From: Pseudomonas sp. SL4(2022)
GTDB lineage: Bacteria; Pseudomonadota; Gammaproteobacteria; Pseudomonadales; Pseudomonadaceae
Reading direction: 5' to 3'
Assembly: GCF_026625725.1 (NCBI RefSeq)
Contig: NZ_CP113060.1
Coordinates: forward strand, 3,540,001 to 3,604,000
Length of the DNA stretch: 64,000 bases
The position numbers and the translations under genes were made by a program. Positions 1 to 7,825 of this stretch are shown one piece after another (within the stretch, counting starts at the first letter, position 1; each line of letters starts with the position of its first letter). The notes beneath the pieces are model-generated. The model saw only the letters and a list, made by a program, of their open reading frames with translations. It had not been told where the DNA came from and ran no database searches.

Positions 1-372
1 GCTGCTGCACTGGCTGAGTTGCTGTCCGATGATGTTGGTCGTCAGCAGGCAATCGCTGATACGGTCGGCGATGAAGTCGCCGGCAGCCTGGATGATCTGA
101 TTGTTATGCTGGTGAGCCAGCAGTGGCGGCGACCGCCATCGGCGCGTAATGGAATGAGCGTAGAAGTACTGATCGAAATGCTGCCCGATGGCACCATTAC
201 CAATGCCAGCGTGACGCGCTCCAGTGGCGACTCGCCATTTGATAACTCGGCCGTGCAAGCGGTGCGTAACGTCGGCCGTATTGCCGAAATGCAACAGCTG
301 GATCGCGCCACTTTTGATCGCCTTTACCGGCAGCGTCGCGCTGTCTTCAAACCGGAGGATTTAGGTCTGTGA
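1..372 (+). CDS. tolA: TolA, C-terminal domain (5' end outside window)
   Basis: This is the 3' part (123 residues) of an open frame that runs in from the left edge. The sequence matches the TolA domain III fold of Pseudomonas: the stretches GTITNASV and [11 protein letters not shown], and the ending [12 protein letters not shown], are characteristic. TolA spans the periplasm, linking the TolQR motor in the inner membrane to TolB-Pal at the outer membrane during constriction, and its C-terminal domain is also used by phages and colicin-type toxins in related bacteria. The stop overlaps the GTG start of tolB, which implies translational coupling. Only the missing N-terminal transmembrane and helical parts are unseen. 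Confidence 0.95.
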   Translation, partial: AAALAELLSDDVGRQQAIADTVGDEVAGSLDDLIVMLVSQQWRRPPSARNGMSVEVLIEMLPDGTITNASVTRSSGDSPFDNSAVQAVRNVGRIAEMQQLDRATFDRLYRQRRAVFKPEDLGL

Positions 373-1665
373 ATACCCTGATGCGTCTTGTTCTGCTCGG
401 TCTGACCCTGTTGGTCGGTACCGTTCAGGCCGCTGATCCGCTGCTTATCGACACAGGTACCAACAGTGCTACCCCCATTGCCGTAGTGCCCTTTGGCTGG
501 CAGGGCGGTAGCGTGCTGCCTGAGGATATGGCCGAGATTATCGGTAATGACCTGCGTAACTCTGGAGAGTTTGCGCCTATCCCTCGGCAGAATATGATCA
601 GCCTGCCGACTCAGGCGACTGAAGTGATCTACCGCGATTGGCAGGCTTTGGGTGCGCAGTACGTGCTGGTTGGTAGTATTGTGCCGAACGCCGGTCGTCT
701 GCAGATTCAGTTCGCCTTGTTCAATGTCACCACTCAGCAGCAGGTCATGACCGGTAGCGTGGGGGGGGGTCGATCAGTTGCGTGACATGGCGCACCATAT
801 CGCCGATCAGTCCTTCGAGAAGCTCACCGGTGTGAAGGGGGCGTTCTCTACCCGTATGCTGTACGTGACTGCCGAGCGTTTTGCGGTCAACAACACCCGT
901 TACACCCTGCAGCGTTCCGATTATGACGGCGCCCGTGCAGTGACCCTGCTGCAGTCGCGCGAGCCGATCCTCTCGCCATCGTTCGCTCCGGATGGCCGTC
1001 GTATTGCTTACGTATCGTTCGAGCAGAAGCGTCCGCGTATTTTTGTGCAGCACATTGATACAGGTCGGCGCGAGCAAATCAGTAATTTTGAAGGGTTGAA
1101 TGGTGCACCGGCCTGGTCGCCGGACGGCAATCGCCTGGCTTTTGTGCTGTCGCGTGATGGCAACCCGGAAATCTATGTGATGGACATGGGCACGCGTCAG
1201 CTGCGCCGTGTGACCAACCAGCCGTCGATCGATACCGAACCCTTCTGGGGTAAGGACGGTCAGACCCTGTACTTCACCTCGGATCGTTCCGGTAAGCCGC
1301 AAATCTATAAAACCAACATCAATGGTGGTTCGGCTGAGCGTGTGACCTTTATCGGTAACTACAACGCCAACCCGAAACTCTCTGCTGATGAGAAGACCCT
1401 GGTCATGATTCACCGCCAGGATGGTTACACCGTGTTCAAAGTGGCGGCGCAAGACCTGCAGCGCGGCAATCTGCGGATACTTTCAGATACCAGTCTGGAT
1501 GAGTCGCCTACTGTCGCGCCTAACGGCACCATGGTAATCTACGCCACCCGCCAGCAGGGACGGGGAGTCTTGGTATTAGCGTCCACCAATGGTCGCGTCA
1601 GGCTCCCTCTTCCTACCGCTCAAGGCGAAGTTCGAGAGCCTTCTTGGTCCCCTTACCTGAACTGA
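369..1665 (+). CDS. tolB: TolB, periplasmic beta-propeller protein; frame broken at a G9 tract
   Basis: TolB binds Pal and TolA in the periplasm. The N-terminal part (signal peptide [17 protein letters not shown] and the N-terminal alpha/beta domain) is in one frame to about base 770. The WD40-like propeller, with repeats such as SPDGNRLAF and [20 protein letters not shown], continues in the +1 frame from about 769 to the stop. The switch falls in a run of nine G (761-769). Removing one G gives a continuous protein of 431 residues, the normal TolB length, and restores VGGVDQLRD across the junction. Since both halves are otherwise perfectly conserved, a sequencing or assembly indel is likeliest; a real or phase-variable mutation is possible. 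Start GTG 369 is preceded by GGAGG at 354-358. Confidence 0.9.
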
Positions 1666-1731
1666 TGCGGCGCTACACCGTTGTTACTTGAAATACTGCT
1701 TAACACATTGGGGTTCATTAGGAGTTACATG

Positions 1732-2229
1732 ATGGAAATGCTGAAATTTGGTAAGTTTGCTGCTCTGAGCCTGGCTCTGGCCGTTGCAGTTGGTTGCTCC
1801 TCGAAGGGCGGCGATGCTGCTGGCGAAGGCGCTACTGATCCTAACGCCGGTTACGGTGCAAACAACGGTGCCGTCGATGGCAGCCTGAGCGAAGAAGCTG
1901 CTCTGCGTGCTATCACCACCTTCTACTTCGAATACGACAGCTCCGACCTGAAACCAGAAGCCATGCGCGCTCTGGACGTGCACGCCAAAGACCTGCAAGG
2001 CAATGGCGCTCGCGTAGTTCTGGAAGGCCACGCTGACGAGCGCGGTACCCGCGAATACAACATGGCTCTGGGCGAGCGTCGCGCCAAAGCTGTTCAGCGC
2101 TACCTGGTACTGCAGGGCGTTTCCCCGGCTCAACTGGAACTGGTTTCCTACGGTGAAGAGCGCGCTATTGCTACCGGCAACGACGAGTCCTCCTGGGCTC
2201 AAAACCGTCGCGTCGAACTGCGTAAGTAA
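1732..2229 (+). CDS. pal: Pal / OprL, peptidoglycan-associated lipoprotein
   Basis: This outer-membrane lipoprotein anchors the outer membrane to peptidoglycan and is the terminal partner of TolB. The 165-residue protein has a short signal peptide with lipobox AVGC (Cys at about residue 19), a Gly/Ala-rich linker, and an OmpA-like C-terminal domain with the peptidoglycan-binding signature [12 protein letters not shown]. It is nearly identical to P. aeruginosa OprL. I chose the second of two adjacent ATGs (1729 and 1732) because it gives MEMLKF as in known OprL; TAGGAG lies at 1719-1724. It is followed by cpoB after 6 bases. Confidence 0.97.
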   Translation: MEMLKFGKFAALSLALAVAVGCSSKGGDAAGEGATDPNAGYGANNGAVDGSLSEEAALRAITTFYFEYDSSDLKPEAMRALDVHAKDLQGNGARVVLEGHADERGTREYNMALGERRAKAVQRYLVLQGVSPAQLELVSYGEERAIATGNDESSWAQNRRVELRK

Positions 2230-2235
2230 TTCGAT

Positions 2236-3063
2236 ATGCGTACGTGCCGTCGTGCTTTAACCGTTTTGGCGCTCAGCCTGCCCCTTGCGGCTGTGGCTGA
2301 GGTTCCCGTGGTGGATAACAATGCCGGTTACGGCAGCAGTTACCCGCCTGTTGGTTACGGTACGTCCGGCACCTCTGTCGTGACAGGGGCTGCTGCCCCT
2401 GTCTCGGCGCAGGGCATGTTGTTCAACCAGCTGCAGCAGATGCAGGATGAGATCGCGCAATTGCGCGGTACGCTGGAAGAGCAACAGAACGAGATTCAGC
2501 GTCTGAAACAAGAAAGCCTGGAGCGTTATCAGGATCTTGATAAGCGTCTGAGTGGTGGTGCAGCAGGTGCTGTAATCAACCCGAATTCTTCAACCGCTGG
2601 CGCGATCAACGCCAACGGTACGCCGACTCCGCCAGTAGCCGGTCAAGTGCCAGCGCCTGCAACGGCAAGCGGTGAACCAGCCGATCCGGCAAAGGAGAAG
2701 CTGTTTTACGAAGCGGCCTTTGACCTCATCAAGGCCAAGGACTTTGACAAGGCCAGTCAGGCATTCACAGCTTTTCTGCGCAAATACCCTAACAGCCAGT
2801 ATGCCGGCAACGCACAGTATTGGCTGGGCGAAGTGAATCTGGCCAAGGGCGATCTACAGGGCGCCGGCCAGGCCTTTGCGCGTGTCAGCCAGACCTACCC
2901 AAGCCACGCCAAGGTGCCGGATTCGCTGTTCAAGCTTGCGGATGTCGAGCAGCGTCTGGGTAATAGCGATAAAGCCAAAGGCATTCTGCAGCAGGTTATT
3001 GCTCAGTATCCGGGCAGTTCTGCTGCGCAACTGGCGCAGCGTGATCTGCAGCGCTTGCCGTAA
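2236..3063 (+). CDS. cpoB: CpoB (YbgF), Tol-Pal associated TPR protein
   Basis: This periplasmic protein coordinates peptidoglycan synthesis with outer-membrane constriction through the Tol system. The 275 residues show a signal peptide (ALTVLALSLPLAAVAE), a trimerising coiled coil at about 55-100 (QLRGTLEEQQNEIQRLKQE), a low-complexity Ala/Pro/Gly linker at about 115-150, and C-terminal tetratricopeptide repeats at about 155-275 (for example FLRKYPNSQYAGNAQYWLGE). It is the last gene of the tol-pal operon, because an intrinsic terminator follows immediately. Length and order match the Pseudomonas operon. Confidence 0.95.
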   Translation: MRTCRRALTVLALSLPLAAVAEVPVVDNNAGYGSSYPPVGYGTSGTSVVTGAAAPVSAQGMLFNQLQQMQDEIAQLRGTLEEQQNEIQRLKQESLERYQDLDKRLSGGAAGAVINPNSSTAGAINANGTPTPPVAGQVPAPATASGEPADPAKEKLFYEAAFDLIKAKDFDKASQAFTAFLRKYPNSQYAGNAQYWLGEVNLAKGDLQGAGQAFARVSQTYPSHAKVPDSLFKLADVEQRLGNSDKAKGILQQVIAQYPGSSAAQLAQRDLQRLP

Positions 3064-3083
3064 GGCGCTAAGCCGTCTAGAAG

Positions 3084-3106
3084 CCCGCGCCTGACGCGGG
3101 TTTTTT
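3084..3106 (+). terminator. Intrinsic terminator of the tol-pal operon
   Basis: A 6-bp GC stem (CCCGCG at 3084-3089 with CGCGGG at 3095-3100) with a 5-base loop is followed directly by six T. It lies 20 bases after the cpoB stop codon. Confidence 0.9.
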
Positions 3107-3155
3107 GTATCTGTCGTTTGTTTGTCCGGGAAATGTCTGGCGCGCCTTACGCGTT

Positions 3156-3210
3156 CTGTCATCCCTATGTGTTCGCCTTGTGGCGTAGCGTTTAAAAACT
3201 CCTCCGTTTT
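3156..3210 (+). repeat. Degenerate copy of the terminator-bearing repeat
   Basis: This segment (GTCATCCCT... TGGCG... GTTTAAAAACT... GTTTT) matches the element that follows it at 3217-3283 and the two copies at 24584-24733 in order of motifs, but with many differences. A short AAAAC/GTTTT stem is all that remains of the terminal hairpin. It sits in the leader between cpoB and queE. Confidence 0.5.
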
Positions 3211-3216
3211 AGGGCT

Positions 3217-3283
3217 AGTCATCTCTGGCGGTCCCCACCGGGCCGTCGTTTGCGCCGTTAAAAACTGCTTTTGGCGGTTTTTT
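3217..3283 (+). repeat. Copy of the 75-bp repeat ending in a terminator-like hairpin
   Basis: The copy shares the blocks GTCATC.CTGGCGG, CCGGGCCGTCG and GTTAAAAA with the tandem copies at 24584-24733. It ends in the hairpin AAAAACTGC / GCGGTTTTT followed by T. At the positions where the other copies have ..TAGC/GCTA.., this copy has ..CTGC/GCGG.., so the stem is kept although its sequence differs. It lies directly upstream of the queE leader. Confidence 0.7.
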
Positions 3284-3355
3284 CGTATACAATCCGCGGC
3301 CCTTTTCCCGCAACGGAGGCGGACGGCCTGTTTAGCTGTCACGCCCGTGGCTGAT

Positions 3356-4003
3356 ATGCAAGATACCCTGCGCATTACCGAGATTTTCTACTCGCTGCAG
3401 GGCGAGACGCGCACCGCCGGCTTGCCGACGGTATTCGTTCGCCTGACCGGCTGCCCTCTGCGTTGCCAATACTGCGACACCGCCTATGCCTTCAGTGGCG
3501 GCGAAATCATGTCGCTGGATGCCATTGTCCAGCAGGTTGCCGGCTACAAGCCGCGTTATATCTGTGTGACTGGTGGTGAGCCTTTGGCGCAACCCAGCTG
3601 CATTCCTTTGCTCAAGCGTTTGTGTGATGCCGGCTATGAGGTGTCACTGGAGACCAGTGGCGCGTTGGATGTATCGGCGGTAGACCCGCGGGTAAGCAAG
3701 GTCCTTGACCTGAAAACGCCAGGCTCGGCGGAAGTCGCGCGCAATCGCTATGAAAATATCGATCTGCTGACACCCAATGATCAGGTTAAGTTCGTCATCT
3801 GTTCCCGTGAGGACTATGACTGGGCGGTAAGCAAGCTGATTCAGTACCGCCTGGCTGAGCGGGTGAGCGAAGTGCTGATGTCGCCCAGTCATCATGAGTT
3901 GGATGCACGCTCGCTCGCCGAGTGGATCATTGCCGACAACCTGCCTGTGCGTCTGCAGATGCAGCTGCACAAGATTCTCTGGAATGATGAGCCGGGACAT
4001 TGA
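3356..4003 (+). CDS. queE: QueE, 7-carboxy-7-deazaguanine synthase
   Basis: This radical SAM enzyme converts 6-carboxy-tetrahydropterin to 7-carboxy-7-deazaguanine on the route to preQ0 and queuosine. The CxxxCxxC iron-sulfur motif is at Cys33, Cys37 and Cys40, followed by the SAM-binding VTGGEP stretch. The 215-residue length from ATG 3356 (MQDTLRITE) equals the Pseudomonas enzyme; the open frame extends far upstream but that part is not protein-like. No good Shine-Dalgarno sits right before this ATG (GGAGG at 3315-3319 is too far), and GTG 3347 is an alternative start. The stop is one base from queC. Confidence 0.95.
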   Translation: MQDTLRITEIFYSLQGETRTAGLPTVFVRLTGCPLRCQYCDTAYAFSGGEIMSLDAIVQQVAGYKPRYICVTGGEPLAQPSCIPLLKRLCDAGYEVSLETSGALDVSAVDPRVSKVLDLKTPGSAEVARNRYENIDLLTPNDQVKFVICSREDYDWAVSKLIQYRLAERVSEVLMSPSHHELDARSLAEWIIADNLPVRLQMQLHKILWNDEPGH

Positions 4004-4004
4004 T

Positions 4005-4679
4005 ATGAGCGATAAGAAAGCGGTAATCCTGCTGTCAGGCGGCCTGGACTCGGCCACCGTGGTGGCGTTAGCCAAAGCCGATGGCTACAGCTGTTACACC
4101 ATGAGTTTTGATTACGGCCAGCGCCATCGTTCCGAGTTGCAGGCGGCCGAATTGGTGGCTCGGCAACTGGGCGTGGTCGAGCACAAGGTGATTGGTCTGA
4201 ACCTCAACGGCATGGGTGGCTCGGCACTTACCGACGTCAGCATCGACGTGCCGGAAAGCCCGACCGAGGGCATCCCGGTAACTTATGTGCCAGCGCGCAA
4301 CACGGTGTTCCTTTCCCTCGCGCTGGGTTGGGCCGAAGTGTTGGGTGCGCGTGACATTTTTATCGGCGTTAATGCGGTGGATTACTCAGGTTATCCGGAT
4401 TGCCGTCCGGAGTTCATCGGGGCATTCGAGCGCATGGCCAATCTGGCGACCAAGGCCGGTGTCGAGGGGCAGGGCTTTCGCATCCAGGCGCCGCTACAGA
4501 ACATGAGCAAGGCCGAGATCGTGCAGGCAGGTGTGCAGCAGGGTGTTGACTATGCATTGACCGTGTCCTGCTATCAGGCTGACCAGCAGGGCCGTGCATG
4601 CGGCAAATGTGACAGCTGCCGCCTGCGTGCTGCGGGCTTCAGTGCGGCCGGTTTAGCTGATCCGACCCGCTACTGCTAA
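4005..4679 (+). CDS. queC: QueC, 7-cyano-7-deazaguanine synthase
   Basis: QueC makes preQ0 from 7-carboxy-7-deazaguanine, ammonia and ATP, the step after QueE. The protein (224 residues) starts [16 protein letters not shown], with the ATP pyrophosphatase loop SGGLDS at 11-16. A zinc site is formed by the C-terminal cysteines (SCYQ... CGKCDSC). It forms an operon with queE, separated by a single base. Earlier in-frame codons inside queE are not used, because the conserved N-terminus begins at this ATG. Confidence 0.96.
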   Translation: MSDKKAVILLSGGLDSATVVALAKADGYSCYTMSFDYGQRHRSELQAAELVARQLGVVEHKVIGLNLNGMGGSALTDVSIDVPESPTEGIPVTYVPARNTVFLSLALGWAEVLGARDIFIGVNAVDYSGYPDCRPEFIGAFERMANLATKAGVEGQGFRIQAPLQNMSKAEIVQAGVQQGVDYALTVSCYQADQQGRACGKCDSCRLRAAGFSAAGLADPTRYC

Positions 4680-4696
4680 ATTTTTTCCGCACACTG

Positions 4697-4724
4697 TTGA
4701 ATTTATGAATTAAATCAGTATCAT
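4697..4724 (+). promoter_or_regulatory. Sigma-70 promoter for tRNA-Lys
   Basis: TTGAAT (4697-4702) and TATCAT (4719-4724) are separated by 16 bases. A GC-rich discriminator (GCGCACCGCG) follows, as is typical of stringently controlled stable-RNA promoters. The mature tRNA begins 13 bases downstream. Confidence 0.6.
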
Positions 4725-4736
4725 GCGCACCGCGTC

Positions 4737-4812
4737 GGGTCGTTAGCTCAGTTGGTAGAGCAGTTGGCTTTTAACCAATTGGTCGTAGGTTCGAATCCTA
4801 CACGACCCACCA
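4737..4812 (+). tRNA. tRNA-Lys (anticodon TTT)
   Basis: A 76-base cloverleaf with acceptor arms GGGTCGT/ACGACCC, D-arm TAGCTCAGTTGGTAGA, anticodon loop CTTTTAA (anticodon TTT), the T-arm GGTTCGAATCC and an encoded CCA end. In P. aeruginosa the tRNA-Lys next to queC is a known integration site for large islands (pKLC102/PAPI-type). Here it is followed directly by a terminator and nadA, so the site is unoccupied. Confidence 0.98.
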
Positions 4813-4838
4813 TATTGACCTTCATTGAAGGTATGAGA

Positions 4839-4880
4839 AGCCTGAAAGTTCTGATCAATGGAATTTTCAGGCTTTTTTTT
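4839..4880 (+). terminator. Intrinsic terminator after tRNA-Lys
   Basis: The stem AGCCTGAAA (4839-4847) pairs with TTTCAGGCT (4865-4873), and a run of eight T ends at 4880. It is well placed to end the tRNA transcript before nadA. Confidence 0.88.
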
Positions 4881-4981
4881 GTCTGTAACTTTACCGCCGT
4901 ACGGGGTTGCACGCTGCCTGCTGCGGCACCATCCAGGCGGGTATACTCGCTGCACTGAGAGCATATTCAGAGCCTGATGAC

Positions 4982-6040
4982 ATGACCCAGATTTCCGAAC
5001 GCCTGCTGGTGCAAGCCCACCTTGACGCCAAGCAGCCCACGCCGCTGACGCCAGATCAGGAGGCGTTTTACCGTGCCGAGATTGCCGCTGAGCTGAAAAA
5101 GCAGAACGCTGTGTTGGTGGCTCACTATTACTGCGATCCGGTATTGCAGGCGCTGGCGGAAGAGACCGGCGGCTGCGTATCCGACTCGCTGGAAATGGCA
5201 CGCTTCGGTAATCAGCACCCGGCGCAGACGGTGCTGGTGGCGGGTGTCAAATTTATGGGTGAAACCGCGAAAATCCTCAATCCGGAAAAGCGCGTATTGA
5301 TGCCTACCCTGGAGGCGACTTGCTCGCTGGATCTGGGCTGTCCGGTCGAGGAGTTTTCGGCGTTCTGCGATCAGCACCCGCAACGTACCGTGGTGGTGTA
5401 TGCCAACACCTCGGCGGCGGTTAAAGCGCGTGCTGACTGGGTGGTGACGTCCAGTTGTGCCGTGGAGATCGTCGAGCATCTGATGGACAACGGTGAAAGC
5501 ATCATCTGGGCGCCGGATCAGCACCTGGGGCGCTATATCCAGAACAAGACCGGCGCGGACATGCTGCTGTGGGATGGCGCCTGCATTGTTCATGAAGAAT
5601 TCAAGGCCAAGCAACTGGCGGACATGAAAGCCCTGTATCCGGATGCCGCCGTGCTGGTTCACCCAGAATCACCGACCGCAGTGATCGATCTGGCCGATGC
5701 TGTCGGCTCCACCAGCCAACTGATTGCTGCTGCGCAGCGTTTGCCGAACAAGACCTTTATCGTTGCCACCGACGCCGGGATTTTCTACAAAATGCAGCAG
5801 CTGTGTCCGGGCAAGGAGTTCGTCGCCGCGCCTACCGCTGGCAACGGTGCCGCTTGCCGTAGTTGTGCACACTGCCCGTGGATGGCAATGAACACTCTGC
5901 AGCGCACCCTGGAATGCTTACGCGAGGGCCGCAACGAGATATTCGTCGATCCGGCGCTGATTCCCAAGGCGATCAAGCCGCTCAAGCGCATGCTGGACTT
6001 TACCCAGGCAGCACGCCTCAAACTTAGTGGTAACGCCTAG
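4982..6040 (+). CDS. nadA: NadA, quinolinate synthase
   Basis: This cytoplasmic [4Fe-4S] enzyme condenses iminoaspartate with dihydroxyacetone phosphate to quinolinate in de novo NAD synthesis. The 352-residue protein begins [18 protein letters not shown], close to the P. aeruginosa protein. It shows [27 protein letters not shown] and the C-terminal CxxCxxC (CRSCAHCPW), which supply and surround the cluster ligands. The open frame starts earlier, but ATG 4982 gives the conserved N-terminus. It stands alone: a terminator lies upstream and an unrelated regulator downstream. Confidence 0.96.
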   Translation: MTQISERLLVQAHLDAKQPTPLTPDQEAFYRAEIAAELKKQNAVLVAHYYCDPVLQALAEETGGCVSDSLEMARFGNQHPAQTVLVAGVKFMGETAKILNPEKRVLMPTLEATCSLDLGCPVEEFSAFCDQHPQRTVVVYANTSAAVKARADWVVTSSCAVEIVEHLMDNGESIIWAPDQHLGRYIQNKTGADMLLWDGACIVHEEFKAKQLADMKALYPDAAVLVHPESPTAVIDLADAVGSTSQLIAAAQRLPNKTFIVATDAGIFYKMQQLCPGKEFVAAPTAGNGAACRSCAHCPWMAMNTLQRTLECLREGRNEIFVDPALIPKAIKPLKRMLDFTQAARLKLSGNA

Positions 6041-6041
6041 C

Positions 6042-6059
6042 GCGCCTTTGCCAAGGCGC
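6042..6059 (+). terminator. Weak hairpin after nadA
   Basis: GCGCCTT (6042-6048) pairs with AAGGCGC (6053-6059) around a 4-base loop, starting one base after the nadA stop codon. No T-tract follows, so it may only stabilise the transcript end. Confidence 0.35.
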
Positions 6060-6188
6060 CCATGTTGGGCTCCCTTATTGCTATGGCCAGCGACTGCTGC
6101 AGAGCGGCTTGCGTTCTAGCCCGCTACGCCGTCGATCATCTTCATCACCTTCTTTATATGCTCAGTAGCTAGCAGGGCTGTGTAGGCT

Positions 6189-6287
6189 TGTACCGTTACA
6201 GTCCTGGCAGCTTTGTACTGTATCGCCCACAATTCAGTGAGCTGTACCGGTGCAATTGTATGTGTCCGGTTTACTGTTACGGTTCAG
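6189..6287 (+). promoter_or_regulatory. Cluster of repeated operator-like sites before the MocR regulator
   Basis: Four related sites occur in 100 bp: TGTACCGTTACAG (6189-6201), TGTACTGTATC (6214-6224), CTGTACCGGTGCA (6242-6254), and an inverted version ending ACGGTTCAG (to 6287). The shared core is an imperfect palindrome close to CTGTACCGGTACAG. MocR-type regulators bind direct or inverted repeats near their own promoters, so autoregulation by the downstream gene is the simplest reading. No other gene start shares this region. Confidence 0.55.
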
Positions 6288-6305
6288 TCAAGCAGGAACA
6301 TGGTC

Positions 6306-7745
6306 ATGACCAATCTGTTGCTTTATCAGCGCATTGCTCAGCAACTGGCGGAAGACATCCGCCGCGGCGTTTACCAGCCTGGTGAGCGGGTGCCTTCGGT
6401 GCGCAAGATGAGCGCGCAGTTGAGTGTCAGCCACGCTACCGTGCTGCAGGCGTATGCCAACCTGGAAGACCAGGGCCTGATTCGTGCTCGCCCGCAGTCC
6501 GGCTTTTACGTGCACCAGACCCCGGCCCTGACCGCGCCCACTCCGGATATCGCCCGCGTAGAACGCCCGGGTCTGGTGACGCGCAGCAGCATCATCAATC
6601 AGGTACTCACCGAGTCGCGCCGCGAAGGCGTTTTCCCCCTTGGTGCGGCAGTGCCGCATGTGGATTACCTGCCGGTGCGGGCATTGCACCAGCAGTTGGC
6701 CAAGGTCACCCGTTTTCACAGTGCGCGGGCCTTCAGCTATATGTTCAGCCCGGGCTTTGAGCCGCTGCGGCGTCAGGTGGCGATTCGCATGCGTGATGCC
6801 GGCGTGGTGGTCGACCCGACCGAGGTGGTGATCACCCATGGTTGTGTGGATGCCCTGCAGATGAGCCTGCGCGTGCTGACCAAGCCGGGCGATCTGATCG
6901 CCGCCGAGTCGCCGACCTATTACGGCCTGCTGCAACTGGCTGATCTGCTCGGTCTGAAAGTTATCGAGATTCCCAGCGACCCAACCACCGGTATCAGCCT
7001 GGAAGCCCTGCAATTGGCGGCCAACCAGTGGCCGATCAAGGCGCTTGTGTTGACTGCGCGGCTGAGCAACCCGCTGGGCGGCACCATTCCCGAAGAGCGT
7101 CAGCGCCAGCTGCTGCGCCTGGCCGGTGATTACGATATCCAGATCATTGAAGACGATATCTACGGTGAACTGATGTTCGAGCAGGGCCCGACCAAGGCGC
7201 TCAAATCTCATGATCGTGAAGGGCGGGTGATCTACTGTTCGAGCTTTTCCAAGACCCTGTCGCCAGGGGTGCGTATCGGCTGGATCATCGCCGGCAAGTA
7301 CCAGGATGAAATTCAGCGCCTGCAAACGTTCAGCACCCATTCGGCCTGCAGCGTCACGCAGATGGCGGTGGCGGCCTATTTGGAGAATGGCGGTTACGAC
7401 CGCCACCTGCGTTTTATCCGCCAGGAATACCGCAAGAATCTCAGTGCCTTCCAACTGGCGGTGCAGCAGTACTTTCCTGAAGGCACGCAGATGAGCCGGC
7501 CCAAGGGTGGCTTTATTCTGTGGGTTAGCCTACCGGCGCGGGTCAACACCAAGGACCTGCACGTGCGCGCCCTGCAGCAGGGCATCAGCATTGCGCCGGG
7601 GTTGATCTTCAGTAATACCGAGCAGTTCAACCACTGTATCCGCCTGAACTGCGGTATTCCGTGGAATCGCGAAGCCGAGCGTGCCTTGATGACCTTGGGC
7701 ATGCTGGCCGGGCAGCTGTGTCAGGAGGGCGCTGCAAGTTTTTAA
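6306..7745 (+). CDS. MocR-family transcriptional regulator (GntR helix-turn-helix fused to class I aminotransferase fold)
   Basis: The protein has a winged-helix GntR domain at about 5-70 (YQPGERVPSVRKMSAQLSVS) and a PLP-dependent aminotransferase-like domain at about 110-470. The PLP lysine is in SSFSKTLSPG (Lys316), and the SNPLGG and EDDIYGEL stretches of the fold-type I family are present. Such proteins sense PLP adducts or amino acids rather than act as metabolic aminotransferases. Of two ATGs (6300 and 6306), the second has the better spacing to AGGAA at 6294-6298. Target genes are not evident; the neighbours on either side are unrelated. About 479 residues is normal for the family. Confidence 0.9.
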   Translation: MTNLLLYQRIAQQLAEDIRRGVYQPGERVPSVRKMSAQLSVSHATVLQAYANLEDQGLIRARPQSGFYVHQTPALTAPTPDIARVERPGLVTRSSIINQVLTESRREGVFPLGAAVPHVDYLPVRALHQQLAKVTRFHSARAFSYMFSPGFEPLRRQVAIRMRDAGVVVDPTEVVITHGCVDALQMSLRVLTKPGDLIAAESPTYYGLLQLADLLGLKVIEIPSDPTTGISLEALQLAANQWPIKALVLTARLSNPLGGTIPEERQRQLLRLAGDYDIQIIEDDIYGELMFEQGPTKALKSHDREGRVIYCSSFSKTLSPGVRIGWIIAGKYQDEIQRLQTFSTHSACSVTQMAVAAYLENGGYDRHLRFIRQEYRKNLSAFQLAVQQYFPEGTQMSRPKGGFILWVSLPARVNTKDLHVRALQQGISIAPGLIFSNTEQFNHCIRLNCGIPWNREAERALMTLGMLAGQLCQEGAASF

Positions 7746-7825
7746 TTCGGGGTTTAACCCGCCTCACCGCAGGGCTGCGTCTACCTGAGCGAATGGTCTG
7801 TTCCGCTCGCCCAGGAGATGCCCCC

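Noticed and set aside
757..790. Programmed frameshift in tolB
   Set aside because: A plain run of G without a slippery heptamer and pseudoknot is not a known programmed site for tolB, and relatives encode it in one frame; a base-count error or variation is simpler.
3107..3355. preQ1 riboswitch upstream of queE
   Set aside because: No compact pseudoknot-like preQ1 aptamer was seen; the leader is occupied by the repeat copies.
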